From a bacterium (GTDB lineage: Bacteria > Myxococcota_A > Polyangia > Nannocystales > Nannocystaceae), in assembly GCA_024742475.1 (NCBI GenBank), contig JANSYI010000007.1:124001-188000 (forward strand): 64,000 nt of DNA, in the 5' to 3' direction. This document shows positions 28,574 to 38,323 of this stretch, piece by piece (position 1 is the stretch's first letter; each line of letters opens with the position of its first letter). The notes under the pieces were generated by a model. That model made no database searches. It was given only the letters and a program-made list of their open reading frames with translations, and had not been told where the DNA came from. A program made the translations under genes and the position numbers.

Positions 28574-31500
28574 GTGACTGCTCGCCGTCCTCGGAGCATA
28601 TCGCGCGCCCTGGGGCTCGCCGCCGTCTTGTTGTGTGCTTCACACGGCGAGGCCGTCGCGAAGCCGCTGGCCGGACCCACGCGCAAGGACGTCGAGCTCG
28701 GCCCCAACCGCTGGGACCTCGAGCTCGCGCGCCGGGAAGCCGCGCTGAAGTCGGTGCGTGGCAAGGACCCCGCGGCGATCGTCCCGCTGCTGGGCCTGCT
28801 GCCCGAGGTCGAGGGCGAGGTCGACCCGCAGCGCCTCGACGCCGTCTTGGCCAGCGTCGCCGATGCCCGCGGTCGCCACCCGCTGGTGCGATCGTACGCC
28901 CGCTTCCTGCAGGCACGGGTGCAAGAGCATCGCGGGCGGCTCGGTGACGCTGCGAAGCGGCTGCGCGCCGAGGGCTACATCGTGGGCTGGCAGATCGTCG
29001 GGCCGTTCGACAACAGCGGACGCAAAGGGGAGACGTCGGTCTATCCCCCCGAGACCGACGCCTTCGGCTCGGCGCAGACGTTCACGGGCAAGCTCTCGGG
29101 CGAGCCGCTGTCGTGGCGGGCGATCGACTACGCCGACGCGCCGCGCGGTGGCTACGTCAGCTTCGACGACCGGCTGCGGCCGAACACGGACGTCACCGGC
29201 TACGCCACGGCGTGGGTGCACGTCCCCGCGGCGCAGGACGTCGCCATCGCCGTGGGCACCGGAGGTCCCTACGAGGTGTGGGTCGACGGGGCTTCGGTTG
29301 GGGGCGGCAGCGCGTACCGGCAGTCGCATCCGCTGCAGGACACCCACGCCGCGCGCCTGCAGGCGGGCTGGAATCGCGTGCTGGTCAAGGTCAGCGCGCA
29401 GTCGGGCGCGTGGGGGTTCTTCCTGCGCGTCAGCGCCCCGGACGGCTCACCGATCGCGACCATGAAGTCGGCCGCCGAGGCGCCTGAAGCATGGACCCCG
29501 CGCGAGGGCGTGCGCCCGCAGGGCAAGCGCCCGCCCGCGTCCATTCGCGCGGCGCTCGAGGGTCGCTTCGGCGAGGGCGCCTCGGCCAAGCGTGCGGCCC
29601 GGGACGGGCTCGCGCTGCTGGAGTTCTACCGCTCGGTGCATCCCTTCGACCGCGAGGACGAGACCGCCGTGCAGCTCGCCCGACGCGTGACCGAGCAGGC
29701 GCCGACGGCTCGAAGCCTGTGGCTGCGGGCGGTGGTCGAGCGCGACCCCGGCGAGAGCCTCACGGCCTTGCGCGAGGGCATCGAACGGGCGCGGTCCGAG
29801 GGCGCCCCGAGCCGCCCGCTGCTCGCACACATGCTGCTCGAACTCGGCTGGAGGCACCAGTCGATGGGCCTGCAGGCGCGCTACCGCGACAACCTCGAGG
29901 AGGCCCACGCCATCGCGCCGGGCGACCCCGTCGTCGAGCTGGCGCTCATCGACCAGGCGGCCAACGCCGGGTTCCGCTGGTGGTCGCTGCAGTGGCTGCA
30001 GACGCTGGTCGAACGCAACCCGCACGCGACGACGCTGCGCCTCGAGTACGCCTCTCGCTTGCACGAAGCCGGCCGCACCAAGGCCGCGCTGGCGGTGCTG
30101 GGGGCCTCGGGCAACTCCTCGGAGCTGGCCGGCGCGAGCATCGACGTGCTCCTCGAGCTCGGGGAAGCCGACGCCGCGGTCGCCCTCGCGCGCAAAGCCG
30201 CAGACGCGACCCCAGGCCTGCCCGAGCGGCACGTGGCCGTCGCGCAGCTCGAGGAGTCCCGCGGGGACATCCACGCCTCGCGTAAGGCGTGGGCCAAGGC
30301 CATCGCGCTGGCGCCCCACGACGCCGACCTGCACGCGGCGCTGGGGAGGCTGCTCATGCGCAACGACGAGCTGGCCGCGGCGGCGAGCAGCCTGCGGCGC
30401 AGCCTCGACCTCCGGCCGCAGCAGCCCGCGGTGCGCGACCTGCTGGCCTCGCTCGACGCGACGGCGCCCAGCGACGTGTTCACCCGCTATGGGCTCGACC
30501 TCGACAAGATCGCGTCCAAGACCGAGATCCCCGCCTCGTGGAAGGGCAAGGACTCCGCGGTGCTTCGGCATCGCGTGGCGGTGAAGGTGCTGCCCAACGG
30601 GCTCACCGAGCGGCTCGATCACCGGATCATTCGCGTGCTCGACGACCGCGGCGTGCGCTCGCAGGCCGTGCAGGCGCTGAGCTACGACCCCGCCGAGAGC
30701 ATCGTCGAGGTGCGCCGGGCTCGGGTGCGGCGCAAGGACGGCACCGTCGAAGAGCTCGGAGAGATCAGCGTGGTGGCGCTCGCCTCGGCGGGCTACCGCA
30801 TGTACTACGACCAGCGGCAGATCCGGGTGGCCTTTGGAGGGCTCCGCCCCGGCGACACGCTGGAGGTCGCGTTCCTGCGGCGCGACGTCGCCGCGAAGAA
30901 CATGTTCGACGAGTACTTCGGCGACTTGATGCCGCTGCAGGGGGCGGCCCCGATCGGCAAGGTCGAGTACATCCTCGAGGCGCCTTCGGACAAGCCGATC
31001 TACTTCAACCGCAAGGGCGTGAAGAAGACGACCGAGGAGGGCGGCGACTTCACCCTCTACCGCTACGCGGCCAAGGACGTCGAGGCGATCACCCCCGAGG
31101 GCGGCATGCCTGGCTGGGTCGAGGTCGCCGACTTCCTCCACGCGAGCACCTACGAGACGTGGAACGACGTGGGCGACTGGTACTGGGACCTGGTCCGCGA
31201 GCAGCTCGTCGTGGACGACGCGATCCGCGACGCGGTGGCCGAGGCGCTCGCGGGGTTGCCCGAGGACGCCACCGACCGCCAAAAGGTCGACGCGATCTAC
31301 ACCTACGTCGTTCGAAACACGCGCTACGTCGGCCTCGAGTTCGGCATTCACGGCTTCAAGCCCTATCGCACCACCGAGATCTTCAGCCGACGGTTCGGGG
31401 ACTGCAAGGACAAGGCGAGCCTGCTCAAGGTCATGCTCGAGGAGGTCGGCATCGAGGCCAACTTGGTGCTGGTGCGTACCCGGGACCAAGGCGTGATGCC

Positions 31501-32329
31501 GTCCGAGCCCGCCTCGCTGGCGGTCTTCAACCATGCGATCACCTACGTACCCGCGTTCGACCTGTTCCTCGACGGCACGGCCGAGTGGTCGGGGCCCTCG
31601 GAGCTGCCCGCCTCGGATCAGGGGGCCAGCGTTCTGGTGGTGCGCGACGGCAAGGGCGCCGACTACCGCACGATTCCCGTCTCGCAGGCCAAGGACAACG
31701 TGCGCGCGCTGGAGCAGGACGTCACGCTCAGTGCCTCCGGCAGCGCGACGCTCGAGCACGCGGTGACCGTGCGGGGGGCCTCGGCCAGCTCGGTGCGCTA
31801 CCAGTTCCAGTCGGCCGAGCAGCGGACCGAACGCATGACCCGCGCGCTGGGCAATGCGTTCCCCGGCATCGACGTCAAGGCCGTTACCGCCCCGGGCATC
31901 GACGACATCACCCGCCCGGCCACGCTCACGGCCAAAGCGACGGTGCCGCAGTGGGCCACGCAGGCCGGCGATGGTCTGCGCTTCAAGGTGACGGGCCGCG
32001 AGTCGGGCTTCACCTCGGCGCTCGCCCCCAAGTCCACGCGCAACTACCCGCTGGTCCTCGACGTGCCGATGGAGGAGACGCACACGCTGCGCTACCGCCT
32101 GCCGCCCGGGTACCGCTTCTCCACCATGCCCACGCCCGCGTCGATGAAGACCGACGTCGGCGTGTTCTCTCTCGAGGTGGAGCCGACCGACGACGGCGCC
32201 GAGGTCCGCACGCGGCTCTCGCTGCCCAAGCGGCGGATCTCCCCCGAAGACTATGCCGCGCTGCGCACCTTCTTGCGTGGTGTCGACGCCGCCCTCGAAC
32301 AAGACTTCGAGGTCGTCCGCGCCCGCTGA
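28574..32329 (+). CDS. Secreted TPR / DUF3857 / transglutaminase-like protein, triad intact
   Basis: Very large exported protein (1251 aa). The GTG at 28574 starts a signal peptide ending ASHGEAVA. Next are a beta-domain of unknown type (GWQIVGPFDNSGRKG), about 300 residues of TPR-like helices, DUF3857 (about 655-810) and a transglutaminase-like domain (about 895-1010) with Cys944 in RRFGDCKDKA, His987 in FNHAITYV and Asp1000 in LFLDGTAE. A C-terminal DUF2569-like beta region follows. The triad suggests an active cysteine peptidase or cross-linker. The frame runs upstream to 28442, but that part has no signal character. A paralog follows 22 bp downstream. Confidence 0.85.
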   Translation: MTARRPRSISRALGLAAVLLCASHGEAVAKPLAGPTRKDVELGPNRWDLELARREAALKSVRGKDPAAIVPLLGLLPEVEGEVDPQRLDAVLASVADARGRHPLVRSYARFLQARVQEHRGRLGDAAKRLRAEGYIVGWQIVGPFDNSGRKGETSVYPPETDAFGSAQTFTGKLSGEPLSWRAIDYADAPRGGYVSFDDRLRPNTDVTGYATAWVHVPAAQDVAIAVGTGGPYEVWVDGASVGGGSAYRQSHPLQDTHAARLQAGWNRVLVKVSAQSGAWGFFLRVSAPDGSPIATMKSAAEAPEAWTPREGVRPQGKRPPASIRAALEGRFGEGASAKRAARDGLALLEFYRSVHPFDREDETAVQLARRVTEQAPTARSLWLRAVVERDPGESLTALREGIERARSEGAPSRPLLAHMLLELGWRHQSMGLQARYRDNLEEAHAIAPGDPVVELALIDQAANAGFRWWSLQWLQTLVERNPHATTLRLEYASRLHEAGRTKAALAVLGASGNSSELAGASIDVLLELGEADAAVALARKAADATPGLPERHVAVAQLEESRGDIHASRKAWAKAIALAPHDADLHAALGRLLMRNDELAAAASSLRRSLDLRPQQPAVRDLLASLDATAPSDVFTRYGLDLDKIASKTEIPASWKGKDSAVLRHRVAVKVLPNGLTERLDHRIIRVLDDRGVRSQAVQALSYDPAESIVEVRRARVRRKDGTVEELGEISVVALASAGYRMYYDQRQIRVAFGGLRPGDTLEVAFLRRDVAAKNMFDEYFGDLMPLQGAAPIGKVEYILEAPSDKPIYFNRKGVKKTTEEGGDFTLYRYAAKDVEAITPEGGMPGWVEVADFLHASTYETWNDVGDWYWDLVREQLVVDDAIRDAVAEALAGLPEDATDRQKVDAIYTYVVRNTRYVGLEFGIHGFKPYRTTEIFSRRFGDCKDKASLLKVMLEEVGIEANLVLVRTRDQGVMPSEPASLAVFNHAITYVPAFDLFLDGTAEWSGPSELPASDQGASVLVVRDGKGADYRTIPVSQAKDNVRALEQDVTLSASGSATLEHAVTVRGASASSVRYQFQSAEQRTERMTRALGNAFPGIDVKAVTAPGIDDITRPATLTAKATVPQWATQAGDGLRFKVTGRESGFTSALAPKSTRNYPLVLDVPMEETHTLRYRLPPGYRFSTMPTPASMKTDVGVFSLEVEPTDDGAEVRTRLSLPKRRISPEDYAALRTFLRGVDAALEQDFEVVRAR

Positions 32330-32351
32330 CCCTCCCTGCCGGTCCTCCACC

Positions 32352-35300
32352 ATGCTCTGGTTCCGACGCTTCTCCCACCTCGCGGCGCTCGTCCTGGCGT
32401 TTGCGCTCGCTTGCAAACCCTCGCCAACCGAGGTCCCCTTCGATCCGACCGACCCCGGGACGGCCGCCGCGGCCCTGCGCGCCCACCTCGAGGAGCATCC
32501 GGGCGACCTGCAGGCGCGCCGCGATCTGGCCCACCTCGAGTGGATCTGGCTGGGCTCCACGGACGCCGCGATCGCCAACCTCGAGCGGTTGATCGAGGCC
32601 AACGACGACGCGGCGCTGCTCAGCCGCATGCTCATCGCGCAGGGTCGTGACGACGCCCAGACGCTGTCCGACGCCGCGTACGCGATCCTCGAGCGGGCCC
32701 TGACCGAGGACGACGCGTTCATCGACGCGGCCGCTCACGTGGCGGCGCGAGCCCTGCAGCGCAGCCACGGTGACCGCCCCAACGACGACGCGCGGTTCTC
32801 GACGTTCTTCGACGCCCACGAGACCTCGCTGCACACGCTGCCGTTCTCGGTCCATCAGCCGCTGCTGAGCGTGCGGGCTTCGATCGCACGCCGGCTGGGC
32901 GAGCCCTACGACACGTACTTCGAACAGCAGGGCTGCGTGCAGGCATGGGACGCATCGGGGGTGCAGGGGCGCCTGGGCGACTACGACCTGCCCAGCGTGG
33001 ACCCGAGCGCGTTCACCAAGGATCCGGGCGCAGTCGTCGTCCCGCTGTCATGCGTGGTGCGGGTGTGGAACCCGACGCCGCGCTCGGGTGTCCGCCAGCT
33101 TCGCACCACGCTGCAGACGCAGACCGACACGATCGAACTCGACATCAGCGGCAAGGAGGCGCTGCGCGTCTGGCTCGACGGCGTGCTGATCCACCGGACC
33201 GATCGGACCGATCGCTTCGCCGCGCGCCGCAGCCGGATCTCGGTGCCGGTCAACCCCGGGTCCCACGTGCTCGACGTCGCGGTGTCGATCCCCCGAGACC
33301 GCGCCTGGGTCTTGGTGCGCGCCGCCGACGGGCAGGGACGGGGTCTGGTCGCGTCGCCGACCGGGGCGACGCAGGGGGCTGGGCTGCGCGGGGAGCCCAC
33401 GCACCGCAGGCCGCCGTGGCCTGAGCCCACGGCCGCCGATGGCCCGACCTCTGGCCCGATCTACGGGCCGCTGCGCACGTACCTGGCGATGGACGCGGCG
33501 CTGTCGGAGGGCGACGCCGACGCGGCCGAGCGATACCTGCCGGGGCTCGACGACGCGGACGCGTTCGCGCTGGGGTGGACGATGCGCGCGTCGTTCGAAC
33601 GCAACGACCCCTCACGGCCACGCACGAGCTCGGCGTCTCGCGAGCAGACGGCGCTGCAGACCGCGCTGCAGCGCGACCCGAAGCTCGAGCTGGCGCAGCG
33701 CAACCTGCTGGAGCTCTTGCTGCGCCGCGGTGACGACGCGGAGGCCTCCAAGCTGCTCGGCGAGCTCGACGAGGGCCGGCTGCGCTCGGTCGACGGAGAG
33801 CTGCTGCGCCACCAGATCCACCGGGCAGCGGGCGAAGAACACAAGGCTCGCGCGGCGCTGTCGAGGGCCAAGGCGCTCGACCCCGAGCACTGCGCGGTGC
33901 TCCGCTACGAGCGGGCCCAGGCGCGCGACATCCGAGACGTGAAGCGAGAGGACGCGCTGACAGAGGCGCTCGCCGACTGTGCGGGCAGCCTGAGCACGCG
34001 GGCCACGCTCGCCGAGACGCGCGGCGACTGGGAGGAGGCCGCGACGCTGTGGAAAGAGGCGTTGGATCGCAAGCCCGACGACCTCGACGCGCTCGGGGCC
34101 CTGGCGCACCTGAGCACGCTGCGCGGAGACATGGCGCAGGCGCGCACGCACCTGCAGACCATGGAGCGCCTCGTGCCGATGCGGGCGGCGACCCACATCG
34201 CGCTGGCCGACCTCGACCTCGCGCAGGGCGAGCGCGACGGCGCCCGCACGCGGGTGAAGGCGGCGCTCGAGCACATTCCGTTCAGCAACGGACTGCGCCG
34301 CTTGGGCGCGGACCTGGGTATCGACGACGACCTGATGGCGTATCGGGTCGACGGGCTCGAGCGGCTGAAGCGCTACCAGGACTCGGGCGTGACGTACGAG
34401 GGGGCGGCCGAGGCCCTCGTGCTCGATCGGAGCGTCGCGCGCGTCTACGAGGGCGGGGGCCTGCGGCAGCTGGTGCACATCGTGGTGCATCTGCTCAGCA
34501 AGGAGGCGCTCGATCGCTACGGGGAACTCGACACCCCGCCGGGCTCCGAGCTCCTCACGCTGCGCTCGATCAAACCCGACGGCACGATCTTCGAGCCCGA
34601 GCTGGTACCCGGCAAGGACGGCGTGTCGCTGCGCCACCTCGAGATCGGGGACTTCGTCGAGTACGAGTACGTGATCGAGCAGGCGCCCTCGGGCGTGGTG
34701 CCCGGCTACGTGGACGTGTCGACGTTCCGCTTCCAGTCGTTCGACGTGCCCTACCACCGCAGCGAGCTGTGGGTGCTCGCGCCCGCCTCGGTCGAGCTGA
34801 AGGTCGATCGCCGCAACACGCCTCCCGAAGCGGAGGTCAGCGAGGTGCGGCACGCCGGGCAGACGCTTCGGCTCTCGAAGTACGGCGTCGACAGGATGCC
34901 CCGGCTGGGCGTGGAGCCCGGGACACGCTCGATCCTCGAAGAGGTACCCAACGTCCGGATCTACACGGCGGTCGACGTCGAGCGCTGGATGGAGTCGCTG
35001 GCGGCGAGCGTGTACTACGGCCGCCGCACCAACCCCGAGCTGCGGGCGCAGGTGCGCAGGCTCGTCCGTGGCAAGGAGACCGACGACGCGAAGCTGCGCG
35101 CGCTTTGGAGCTGGGTGGTCGAGAACATCGACGATGGCGGGGACCTGTCTTCGTCGTCAACGGCCACGTTCGCGACGCGTCGCGGCAACCGGCTGGTGCT
35201 GCTGGCGACGATGCTCGACGTGGCGGGCGTCGACCACGAGGTGTGGCTCGCGCGCAACGTACACGGGCCCAAGTCGCTGCCCGGAGGGCACCCGATGATC

Positions 35301-36134
35301 GAAGCCTACGACGCCCCGATGCTCGCGGTGAACCTGCCGGGGCGAGAGGCTCCGCTCATGGTGATGACCGCCTCGAAGGTGATGCCGCTGGGGTATCTGC
35401 CGCCGGGGTACGAGCGCGCGGCGGCGCTGCGTCTGCCGGTGCACCCGGGGGAGCGGGGCGGGACCACCACGGTGCCTCCGCTGCCGTCCGAGTTCGCCGA
35501 CGCGCGGCGCTGGGACCTCGAGGTCGCGACCGACACCACCGGCGAGGCGACCGTGCGCGGCACGGTGACGCTGACCGGCGGCGAGGCGATCGCGTGGCGT
35601 CAGGCGCTGCGCGAGATCGACGCGGACCGCATCGAGGAGGTCTTCCAGCAGGCCGAGCTGGGCTGGCTGCGTGGCAACGACCTGGTCGACCTCGAGATCG
35701 AGGGTGCGGACGCCCTCGAGGCGCCGCTGGTGCTGCGCTTCGAAGCCACGACTGCGTCGCTGGGGGTCGTGCAAGACGGCGCGCTGCTGGTGCGCAGCGA
35801 CATCGTGCCGCTCAACCTGGGGGCGCCCTACGTCGCGCTTCCGCAGCGGATGACGGGCATGATCGTGCCCTACGCCCCGCTGCACGAGGCCACGGTACGC
35901 TTCGAGATCCAGGGCGGACGCCTCGCCGAGGTGCCCGAGGCCGCGTCGCTGAAGGGGGAGTTCGGCTCGTTCGAGCGCAACGTCGAGGGACGGACCGGCG
36001 GGTCGTCGCTGACGCTGAAGCTGCGCAGCACGCTGAAGACCGGGGTCGTGGAGCCGCACGAGTATCCGAAGCTGGCCAAGTTCGTCCGCAGGGTCGAGGC
36101 GGCGAGCGCCGCGTCGCTGCGCGCGAGCCCCTGA
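32352..36134 (+). CDS. Lipoprotein TPR / DUF3857 / transglutaminase-fold protein, triad lost
   Basis: 1260-aa lipoprotein (LVLAFALAC lipobox) with the same layout as the preceding gene: N-terminal PEG-like beta domain, TPR region, DUF3857 and transglutaminase fold. Where the neighbour has FGDCKDK, this one reads RRGNRLV (Asn946 in place of Cys). The His position reads EAYDAPM and the Asp position lies in a motif with no Asp (LMVMTASK). It is therefore predicted to be a non-catalytic scaffold or substrate-binding partner. ATG 32352 follows the previous stop by 22 bp; the two genes are likely one operon. Confidence 0.85.
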   Translation: MLWFRRFSHLAALVLAFALACKPSPTEVPFDPTDPGTAAAALRAHLEEHPGDLQARRDLAHLEWIWLGSTDAAIANLERLIEANDDAALLSRMLIAQGRDDAQTLSDAAYAILERALTEDDAFIDAAAHVAARALQRSHGDRPNDDARFSTFFDAHETSLHTLPFSVHQPLLSVRASIARRLGEPYDTYFEQQGCVQAWDASGVQGRLGDYDLPSVDPSAFTKDPGAVVVPLSCVVRVWNPTPRSGVRQLRTTLQTQTDTIELDISGKEALRVWLDGVLIHRTDRTDRFAARRSRISVPVNPGSHVLDVAVSIPRDRAWVLVRAADGQGRGLVASPTGATQGAGLRGEPTHRRPPWPEPTAADGPTSGPIYGPLRTYLAMDAALSEGDADAAERYLPGLDDADAFALGWTMRASFERNDPSRPRTSSASREQTALQTALQRDPKLELAQRNLLELLLRRGDDAEASKLLGELDEGRLRSVDGELLRHQIHRAAGEEHKARAALSRAKALDPEHCAVLRYERAQARDIRDVKREDALTEALADCAGSLSTRATLAETRGDWEEAATLWKEALDRKPDDLDALGALAHLSTLRGDMAQARTHLQTMERLVPMRAATHIALADLDLAQGERDGARTRVKAALEHIPFSNGLRRLGADLGIDDDLMAYRVDGLERLKRYQDSGVTYEGAAEALVLDRSVARVYEGGGLRQLVHIVVHLLSKEALDRYGELDTPPGSELLTLRSIKPDGTIFEPELVPGKDGVSLRHLEIGDFVEYEYVIEQAPSGVVPGYVDVSTFRFQSFDVPYHRSELWVLAPASVELKVDRRNTPPEAEVSEVRHAGQTLRLSKYGVDRMPRLGVEPGTRSILEEVPNVRIYTAVDVERWMESLAASVYYGRRTNPELRAQVRRLVRGKETDDAKLRALWSWVVENIDDGGDLSSSSTATFATRRGNRLVLLATMLDVAGVDHEVWLARNVHGPKSLPGGHPMIEAYDAPMLAVNLPGREAPLMVMTASKVMPLGYLPPGYERAAALRLPVHPGERGGTTTVPPLPSEFADARRWDLEVATDTTGEATVRGTVTLTGGEAIAWRQALREIDADRIEEVFQQAELGWLRGNDLVDLEIEGADALEAPLVLRFEATTASLGVVQDGALLVRSDIVPLNLGAPYVALPQRMTGMIVPYAPLHEATVRFEIQGGRLAEVPEAASLKGEFGSFERNVEGRTGGSSLTLKLRSTLKTGVVEPHEYPKLAKFVRRVEAASAASLRASP

Positions 36135-36148
36135 GATACCCTGGGGCG

Positions 36149-36991
36149 GTGCGCCGCCTCGTCCCCGCGTTGTTGTCGTTGAGCCTGTGGGCCTGTGATC
36201 CGGGGGCGAAGTGCCCGCAGTGCCCGGAGGCGACGCCGGCGGACTGCCCCAAGGCGAAGACGAAGGTCGTCGCTTCGGGACCGGCGCCCGCGGTCGACAA
36301 CGGTGACATCAAGCTCACCTTCGCCGCGCCGAAGTCGGCCAGGCTGAAGCGCTTCGAGGCGCAGCTGTCGGGCAGCAAGCTGTTCGGCAAGGTGGTCGAT
36401 GGCATCAACGAGACGATCGCCTTGCCGCGGGACGGCGCGGTGCTGGTCTCGGAGTGCGGACGCATCGACGCGTACTACGACCCCAAGGCCCCCGGCGTGG
36501 TGGTCTGCTACGAGCTCGCCGAGCACTTCGAGTCGCTCTTCAAGGGCAAGGCCTCGGGGGCCGAGCTGGAGCGCATGGTCACCGGCGCGGTCTTCTTCGC
36601 CTTCTTGCACGAACTCGGCCACGCGCTGGTGGACCAGCTGCAGCTGCCGATCACCGGCAAGGAGGAGGACGCGGTCGACCAGCTCGCCTCGGTGATCCTC
36701 ATCGAGAGCGGGTCGGGCATCGAGATGGCCCTCGACGGCGGGCGAGCCTTCCTCCTCAACGACGCGAAGGGCTACAGCGGCAACGAGTTCTGGAGCGAGC
36801 ACTCGTTCGAAAAGCAGCGCTACTACGCGATCGTGTGCATGGCCTACGGCGCCGCGCCCAAGAAGCGCGGCGCCCTGACCAAGGGCAGGGGGGCGCTGCC
36901 GCAGGAGCGGGCGCGGAGCTGCCCGGCGGAGTACAAGCGGATCAAGACGTCGTGGCAGACGCTGCTGGCCGAGCACGCCAAGACTGGGTGA
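36149..36991 (+). CDS. DUF4344-like metallopeptidase lipoprotein
   Basis: 280-aa lipoprotein: GTG start, LLSLSLWAC lipobox, then CPQCPEATPADCP, which may form disulphides or bind metal. The catalytic zinc motif HELGH is at residues 154-158 (FFAFLHELGHALVDQL), followed by the acidic EEDAVDQLASVIL that usually supplies the third ligand. The rest matches the DUF4344 putative metallopeptidase family. It sits 14 bp after the TPR/transglutaminase genes. Its last 55 nt are repeated, in degenerate form, at 42982-43040. Confidence 0.82.
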   Translation: MRRLVPALLSLSLWACDPGAKCPQCPEATPADCPKAKTKVVASGPAPAVDNGDIKLTFAAPKSARLKRFEAQLSGSKLFGKVVDGINETIALPRDGAVLVSECGRIDAYYDPKAPGVVVCYELAEHFESLFKGKASGAELERMVTGAVFFAFLHELGHALVDQLQLPITGKEEDAVDQLASVILIESGSGIEMALDGGRAFLLNDAKGYSGNEFWSEHSFEKQRYYAIVCMAYGAAPKKRGALTKGRGALPQERARSCPAEYKRIKTSWQTLLAEHAKTG

Positions 36992-36995
36992 GGGG
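36937..36995 (+). repeat. Direct repeat, left copy (3' end of DUF4344 gene)
   Basis: 59-bp segment covering the last codons and stop of the metallopeptidase gene plus 4 nt. It aligns without gaps to 42982-43040 with three mismatches, all transitions (G to A at 36955, C to T at 36974, A to G at 36983). The two copies bracket the six-gene module. Confidence 0.9.
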
Positions 36996-36998
36996 GGA

Positions 36999-37532
36999 TC
37001 AGGGCTTGCGCACCCGTAGGGTCACGTCGAGGGGGTCCTCGGTCTCGAGCGTTTCGTGGACGACGCCGGCAGTCGAGACATCTCGCGAAGCGCCTGGCGA
37101 GCGAAGCGAGGCGGTGAAGTGTTCCACCGCTCGACCTCTCGAGTCTTTGACCTCCAGCTCGATCCACGGGGCTGGCTCGGCGACCGCCGTGGGCTCCACA
37201 GTGTCGGCGCCGAGGGGCACGGGCTGGATCAGGTCGCGCAAGTCGACGGCTGGAGGGGCGTCGAAGATGACGTTGCCGTCGACGGGGACCCGCCACAGCT
37301 CGCTGTAGTCCAGGATCTCCTTCCGCACGAGTGCGCGAAGGTCCTCCCGGCGTGTGGGACCCAAGGGCGCCCAGTGCCCGAGAATGTCGAAGAGCAGTGA
37401 TGCGCCGCCTCGAGCCTCCGCGGATCGGACGATCTCGCTCGCCAGTTTCGGAGAGCGGACGCGCCTGAGCTGGTGGTGCGGGACGACGGAGACGATCCAG
37501 CCCCCGAACTCGAAGGTCTTCGTGCGGCTCAC
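36999..37532 (-). CDS. Island protein with W-[IV]-E-[LV] beta domain, unknown
   Basis: 177-aa protein, GTG start overlapping the upstream gene's stop by 4 nt. The N-terminal part (FEFGGWIVSVVPHHQLRRV, SLLFDILGHWAPLGPTRRED) is unrecognised. The C-terminal part, WIELEVKDSRGRAVEHFTA to the end, is clearly paralogous to the C-terminus of the next protein (WVELEVQDSRGRPVRH). The layout suggests an Ig-like or carboxypeptidase-regulatory-like beta-sandwich. No signal peptide. It is the last gene of the five-gene minus-strand run. Confidence 0.65.
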   Translation of the reverse strand: MSRTKTFEFGGWIVSVVPHHQLRRVRSPKLASEIVRSAEARGGASLLFDILGHWAPLGPTRREDLRALVRKEILDYSELWRVPVDGNVIFDAPPAVDLRDLIQPVPLGADTVEPTAVAEPAPWIELEVKDSRGRAVEHFTASLRSPGASRDVSTAGVVHETLETEDPLDVTLRVRKP

Positions 37533-38323
37533 GAAACCGGCTCCGCACGGAGTTCGACGGAGACAGGGGCAGCGTCGGGCAGGGGTGCCTGCCGAAACAC
37601 GCCCGCGGGGTCGAGCTCGATCTGCTCGGGGCCGTTGCTGGTGCGGAGGGTACCGCACAGGTGGCGAACCGGGCGTCCCCGGGAGTCCTGGACCTCGAGT
37701 TCGACCCAGGTGTTCGAGGTCGATATCGTAAGGACGTGGACCGCTGAGGTGGCGACGGCAGCGGCGGTACCCAGCTCGTAGACCACGGCTTTCGCGGGAG
37801 GCGACAGACGGCCGCCATCAGGTCGGGCGTCCTGCGACAACTCGAACTGACAAGTACCGTCCTCGGGGACATCGTCGAGCCGAAGAGACGACCTGTGATC
37901 GAGGGTCGCGTAGCGGGTAGTGCCATCGGGGAGTCGCACTCGACACTTGTTGAACGCGTAGGATTCGCCCTTCGGGCCGAGACAGCTGACCTCGAGCCAC
38001 GGGCGCTTCAGTTCCTCGTGGTCAGCGGCCTCGATGAGGTCGACCAGGGCGTGGACTTCGGGAGCGCGCAATGGCTCGTGCGCACGGGCGTGTTGGATGA
38101 GTCTCAGCTGGCCCGTGCACAACGCGTCCACGAGCGCTGAACGAAGCTCGACGGGGTCTTCCGATAGATCGGGGAGCCAGGACCGAAGCGCCTCGAGACC
38201 GAGCTGCGACTCGGCGGCCTCGACGATGGCAATTGCAGCTTGGCTGCCGAAATGGTCCTTGATCCGACACCACTCGATCACGTGAACGTGCCAGTGTTCA
38301 TGACGGAAACCCGGTCCGCTCAT
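37529..38323 (-). CDS. Island protein with two W-x-E beta domains, unknown
   Basis: 264-aa protein without a signal peptide. The N-terminal part, MSGPGFRHEHWHVHVIEW with several His and Trp, is followed by a helical stretch. Two beta domains then start with WLEVSCLGPKGESYAFNKCRV and WVELEVQDSRGRPVRHLCG. The first continues VRLPDGTTRYATLDHRS, the wording seen in proteins encoded beside contractile or type VI secretion spike genes; that link is only an inference. Overlaps both neighbours by 4 nt. Confidence 0.65.
   Translation of the reverse strand: MSGPGFRHEHWHVHVIEWCRIKDHFGSQAAIAIVEAAESQLGLEALRSWLPDLSEDPVELRSALVDALCTGQLRLIQHARAHEPLRAPEVHALVDLIEAADHEELKRPWLEVSCLGPKGESYAFNKCRVRLPDGTTRYATLDHRSSLRLDDVPEDGTCQFELSQDARPDGGRLSPPAKAVVYELGTAAAVATSAVHVLTISTSNTWVELEVQDSRGRPVRHLCGTLRTSNGPEQIELDPAGVFRQAPLPDAAPVSVELRAEPVS

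Noticed and set aside
29447..32722. Long minus-strand open frame (about 1090 codons) opposite the TPR/transglutaminase gene
   Set aside because: Same shadow effect; the translation has no recognisable domain and conflicts with a well-supported plus-strand gene with signal peptide and catalytic motifs.
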